The notes under the pieces: generated by a model
Database searches by the model: none
What the model was told of the DNA's origin: nothing
The model's input: the letters and a program-made list of their open reading frames with translations, nothing else
Assembly: GCA_903929925.1 (NCBI GenBank)
Contig: CAIYWO010000160.1
Location: 1 to 7,986 of the forward strand
Length of the DNA stretch: 7,986 nt
From: an uncultured beta proteobacterium
GTDB taxonomy: Bacteria > Pseudomonadota > Gammaproteobacteria > Burkholderiales > Burkholderiaceae_B
Direction of reading: 5' to 3'
Position numbers and translations under genes: made by a program
In this document: in pieces, positions 6,353 through 7,986 of the stretch
How positions within the stretch are numbered: the stretch's first letter is position 1
How the letters are laid out: every line of letters starts with the position of its first letter

Positions 6353-6985
6353 ATGTCCTCGGTCGCCGGAAACGTTTTTATGGTCGTGGCGCCTAGCGGC
6401 GCTGGAAAATCCAGCCTGGTCAACGCCTTGTTAGACCAAGACAACTCACTTTGGCTGTCCGTCTCTTGCACCACCCGTGCACCCCGAGCCGGTGAACAGC
6501 ACGGCAAGGACTATCGTTTTGTGTCACACGCTGAATTTGATGCGCTGCGCCATAATGACCAGTTGCTCGAGTGGGCCGAAGTGCATGGCAATTATTACGG
6601 TACACCCCGGGACCATATCGATGCGGCACTTGCGCGGGGACAGGACGTCCTGCTTGAAATCGACTGGCAAGGCGCCAGACAAGTCAAAAAGCTATACCCT
6701 GACTCCACAGGCATCTTCATTTTGCCCCCGTCGATCGAAACACTTCGCCAGCGCCTGACCGCCAGAGGCCAAGATAGTCTTGAGGTAATCGAGCGCCGTA
6801 TTCAAGCTGCCGCCGATGAGATTTCACATGCGCCCGAGTTCGAATATGTTATTATTAATCAAGACTTTAGCTTAGCGTTAGCGCAGCTTGGTGAAATCAT
6901 CCGGACAAATCGTTTGCGTTACGATTCGCAACAGGTTCGGCACGCTGCGTTATTTCAACAACTGAATTTGGCGCAAAGCACGTAA
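6353..6985 (+). CDS. gmk: Guanylate kinase
   Basis: Guanylate kinase phosphorylates GMP to GDP with ATP, a required step in GTP and (p)ppGpp supply. The P-loop is APSGAGKS at residues 13-20, with Ala in place of the first Gly. GMP-binding segments follow: SCTTRAPRAGE (38-48), DYRF (53-56) and EWAEVHGNYYGT (73-84). LLEIDWQGA (100-108) is the Walker-B-like strand, and RLTARGQD (134-141) belongs to the lid. I chose the ATG at 6353 (210 residues), which places the P-loop about 12 residues from the start as in other guanylate kinases. The frame is also open from an ATG at 6317, but that would add 12 mostly hydrophobic residues and coincides with the candidate -10 element. No clear Shine-Dalgarno sequence precedes either start. 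It is the first gene of the gmk-rpoZ-spoT cluster. Confidence 0.96.
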   Translation: MSSVAGNVFMVVAPSGAGKSSLVNALLDQDNSLWLSVSCTTRAPRAGEQHGKDYRFVSHAEFDALRHNDQLLEWAEVHGNYYGTPRDHIDAALARGQDVLLEIDWQGARQVKKLYPDSTGIFILPPSIETLRQRLTARGQDSLEVIERRIQAAADEISHAPEFEYVIINQDFSLALAQLGEIIRTNRLRYDSQQVRHAALFQQLNLAQST

Positions 6986-7030
6986 GCACGAAGTCAAACC
7001 CGCTGTACACCTTTTTAAAACAGGAATTCC

Positions 7031-7234
7031 ATGGCCCGCATCACTGTTGACGATTGCCTCGAGCACATCCCTAATCGCTTCAAACTCACGCTGGCTGCTA
7101 CGTATCGCGCACGTGAGCTTGCGCAGGGTCATGCCGCCCGTCTTGAATCGAAAGACAAGCCCACCGTGACGGCCCTGCGCGAGATCTCGGCTGGACTGAC
7201 CGGCATTGAAATGCTCCGCAAGGTTCCAACCTAA
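7031..7234 (+). CDS. rpoZ: DNA-directed RNA polymerase omega subunit
   Basis: The 67-residue protein begins MARITVDDCLEHIPNRFKL and contains the omega signature LAATYRARELAQG, then KPTVTALREI. Its length matches the short omega subunits of Burkholderiales. Omega binds the beta' subunit, aids polymerase assembly and, in proteobacteria, forms part of one ppGpp-binding site, which fits its position just before spoT. The ATG at 7031 is preceded by AGGA at 7022-7025. The gene starts 45 bases after gmk and ends 11 bases before spoT, with no terminator in either gap, so all three are probably co-transcribed. Confidence 0.97.
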   Translation: MARITVDDCLEHIPNRFKLTLAATYRARELAQGHAARLESKDKPTVTALREISAGLTGIEMLRKVPT

Positions 7235-7245
7235 GCCAGAAGAGC

Positions 7246-7986
7246 ATGGCCTTTCCCGGCTTACGATATGCGTCATCCGGGTTATTGGCCGCCCTACGGG
7301 TCGGCTCACGCCTGACCCGTAGAAATGATTCTGACATTGCACTAGGTACCGTATCAGGCGCCGCTACACCAGTAGGAACCTCCAGCGAGCCCGCGATCGC
7401 CTCGATGGCTTCGCTCCAAGCGCTGCTCGATGGTTATTTAGATCCTAAAGAGATCGCTCTGGTTCGTGATGCGTACCGCTTCGCGGATCAGGCTCACCTC
7501 GGGCAGTTTCGCTCCAGTGGATCACCCTACATCAGTCATCCGATTTCGGTTGCAGAAATCTGCGCAGGCTGGAAGCTTGACGTCAATGCCATCCGTGCTG
7601 CGTTACTGCACGACGTCATGGAAGACCAGGGAATTTCTAAACAGGAATTGCTCGAGAAGTTCGGCGATGAAGTCGCTGAGCTTGTGGACGGCCTGTCTAA
7701 ACTTGATCGCCTCGAATTCGCAAGTAAAGCACAGCAGCAGGCAGAAAGCTTTCGCAAGATGCTACTCGCCATGGCGCGTGATATACGCGTCATCCTGATC
7801 AAGTTGGCCGATCGCCTGCACAACATGCGCACGCTTGATGCGGTTTCGCCAGAAAAGCGCAGACGAATCGCACGCGAAACGCTTGATATCTATGCACCCA
7901 TCGCACACCGCTTAGGTCTGAATGCGTTGTATCGTGAGTTACAAGATCTTTGTTTCATGGCGATCTTTCCAAATCGCTATCATGTG
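7246..7986 (+). CDS. spoT: Bifunctional (p)ppGpp synthetase/hydrolase SpoT, 5' portion
   Basis: An open frame of 247 codons runs from ATG 7246 to the right edge without a stop. It matches the N-terminal hydrolase domain of Rel/SpoT proteins, which break down (p)ppGpp and usually also make it in the stringent response. With an offset of 45 residues from the streptococcal Rel enzyme, every hydrolase residue I can place is present: His98, His122-Asp123, Glu126-Asp127, Asp189 and Asn193 (KLADRLHNMRTL). The hydrolase should therefore be active, unlike in RelA. The synthetase, TGS and ACT domains lie beyond the window. The HD domain is preceded by a poorly conserved extension of about 55 residues; a second in-frame ATG at 7405 (Met54) would remove it, but has no clear ribosome-binding site. 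AGAAGAG sits very close to the 7246 ATG, so the start is not settled. Confidence 0.94.
   Translation, partial: MAFPGLRYASSGLLAALRVGSRLTRRNDSDIALGTVSGAATPVGTSSEPAIASMASLQALLDGYLDPKEIALVRDAYRFADQAHLGQFRSSGSPYISHPISVAEICAGWKLDVNAIRAALLHDVMEDQGISKQELLEKFGDEVAELVDGLSKLDRLEFASKAQQQAESFRKMLLAMARDIRVILIKLADRLHNMRTLDAVSPEKRRRIARETLDIYAPIAHRLGLNALYRELQDLCFMAIFPNRYHV

Noticed and set aside
7466..7832. Plus and minus open frames of about 100 codons at the right edge
   Set aside because: They are out of frame with spoT, whose continuous frame holds all conserved hydrolase residues.
1..7986. Mobile element, CRISPR array, tRNA/rRNA gene, toxin-antitoxin pair or defence system
   Set aside because: I saw no spaced direct repeats, transposase or integrase motifs, tRNA-like folds or defence-protein motifs; all long frames are accounted for by ordinary metabolic or housekeeping families.

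Overview
The window looks like a chromosomal housekeeping segment from a betaproteobacterium, most likely order Burkholderiales. The reasons are the gene set rph, yicC, gmk, rpoZ, spoT in this order, a short 67-residue omega subunit, and a guanylate kinase P-loop reading APSGAGKS. By eye the base composition is moderately GC-rich and even, and nothing suggests a prophage, transposon, CRISPR array or integron. The genus cannot be fixed from the sequence alone.

Left part (1-960, + strand): the last 33 codons of an unidentified gene lead, after 34 bases, into a classical short-chain dehydrogenase/reductase (137-886). A strong intrinsic terminator follows (932-960). It lies inside the 3' end of the convergent rph gene, so its DNA also encodes the last residues of RNase PH.

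Central part: rph (RNase PH) reads leftward from a GTG at 1688. Diverging from it is a gamma-glutamyltransferase precursor (start best placed at 1726), which overlaps yicC by 8 bases. yicC encodes a YicC/YloC-family endoribonuclease. A two-gene block on the minus strand then lies between yicC and gmk: a 3-mercaptopyruvate sulfurtransferase (6251 down to 5385), followed after 61 AT-rich bases by a second short-chain dehydrogenase (5323 down to 4568).

Right part (6353-7986, + strand): gmk, rpoZ and spoT form a compact cluster joining GMP phosphorylation, the RNA polymerase omega subunit and (p)ppGpp metabolism. The spoT gene has no stop within the window and is cut by the right edge, with its hydrolase domain complete and intact.

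I found no clear new biological system. The points most worth checking are the terminator built into rph coding sequence, the overlap of ggt with yicC, a two-cysteine insertion in the gamma-glutamyltransferase, and the reversed sulfurtransferase/dehydrogenase block that separates yicC from gmk.
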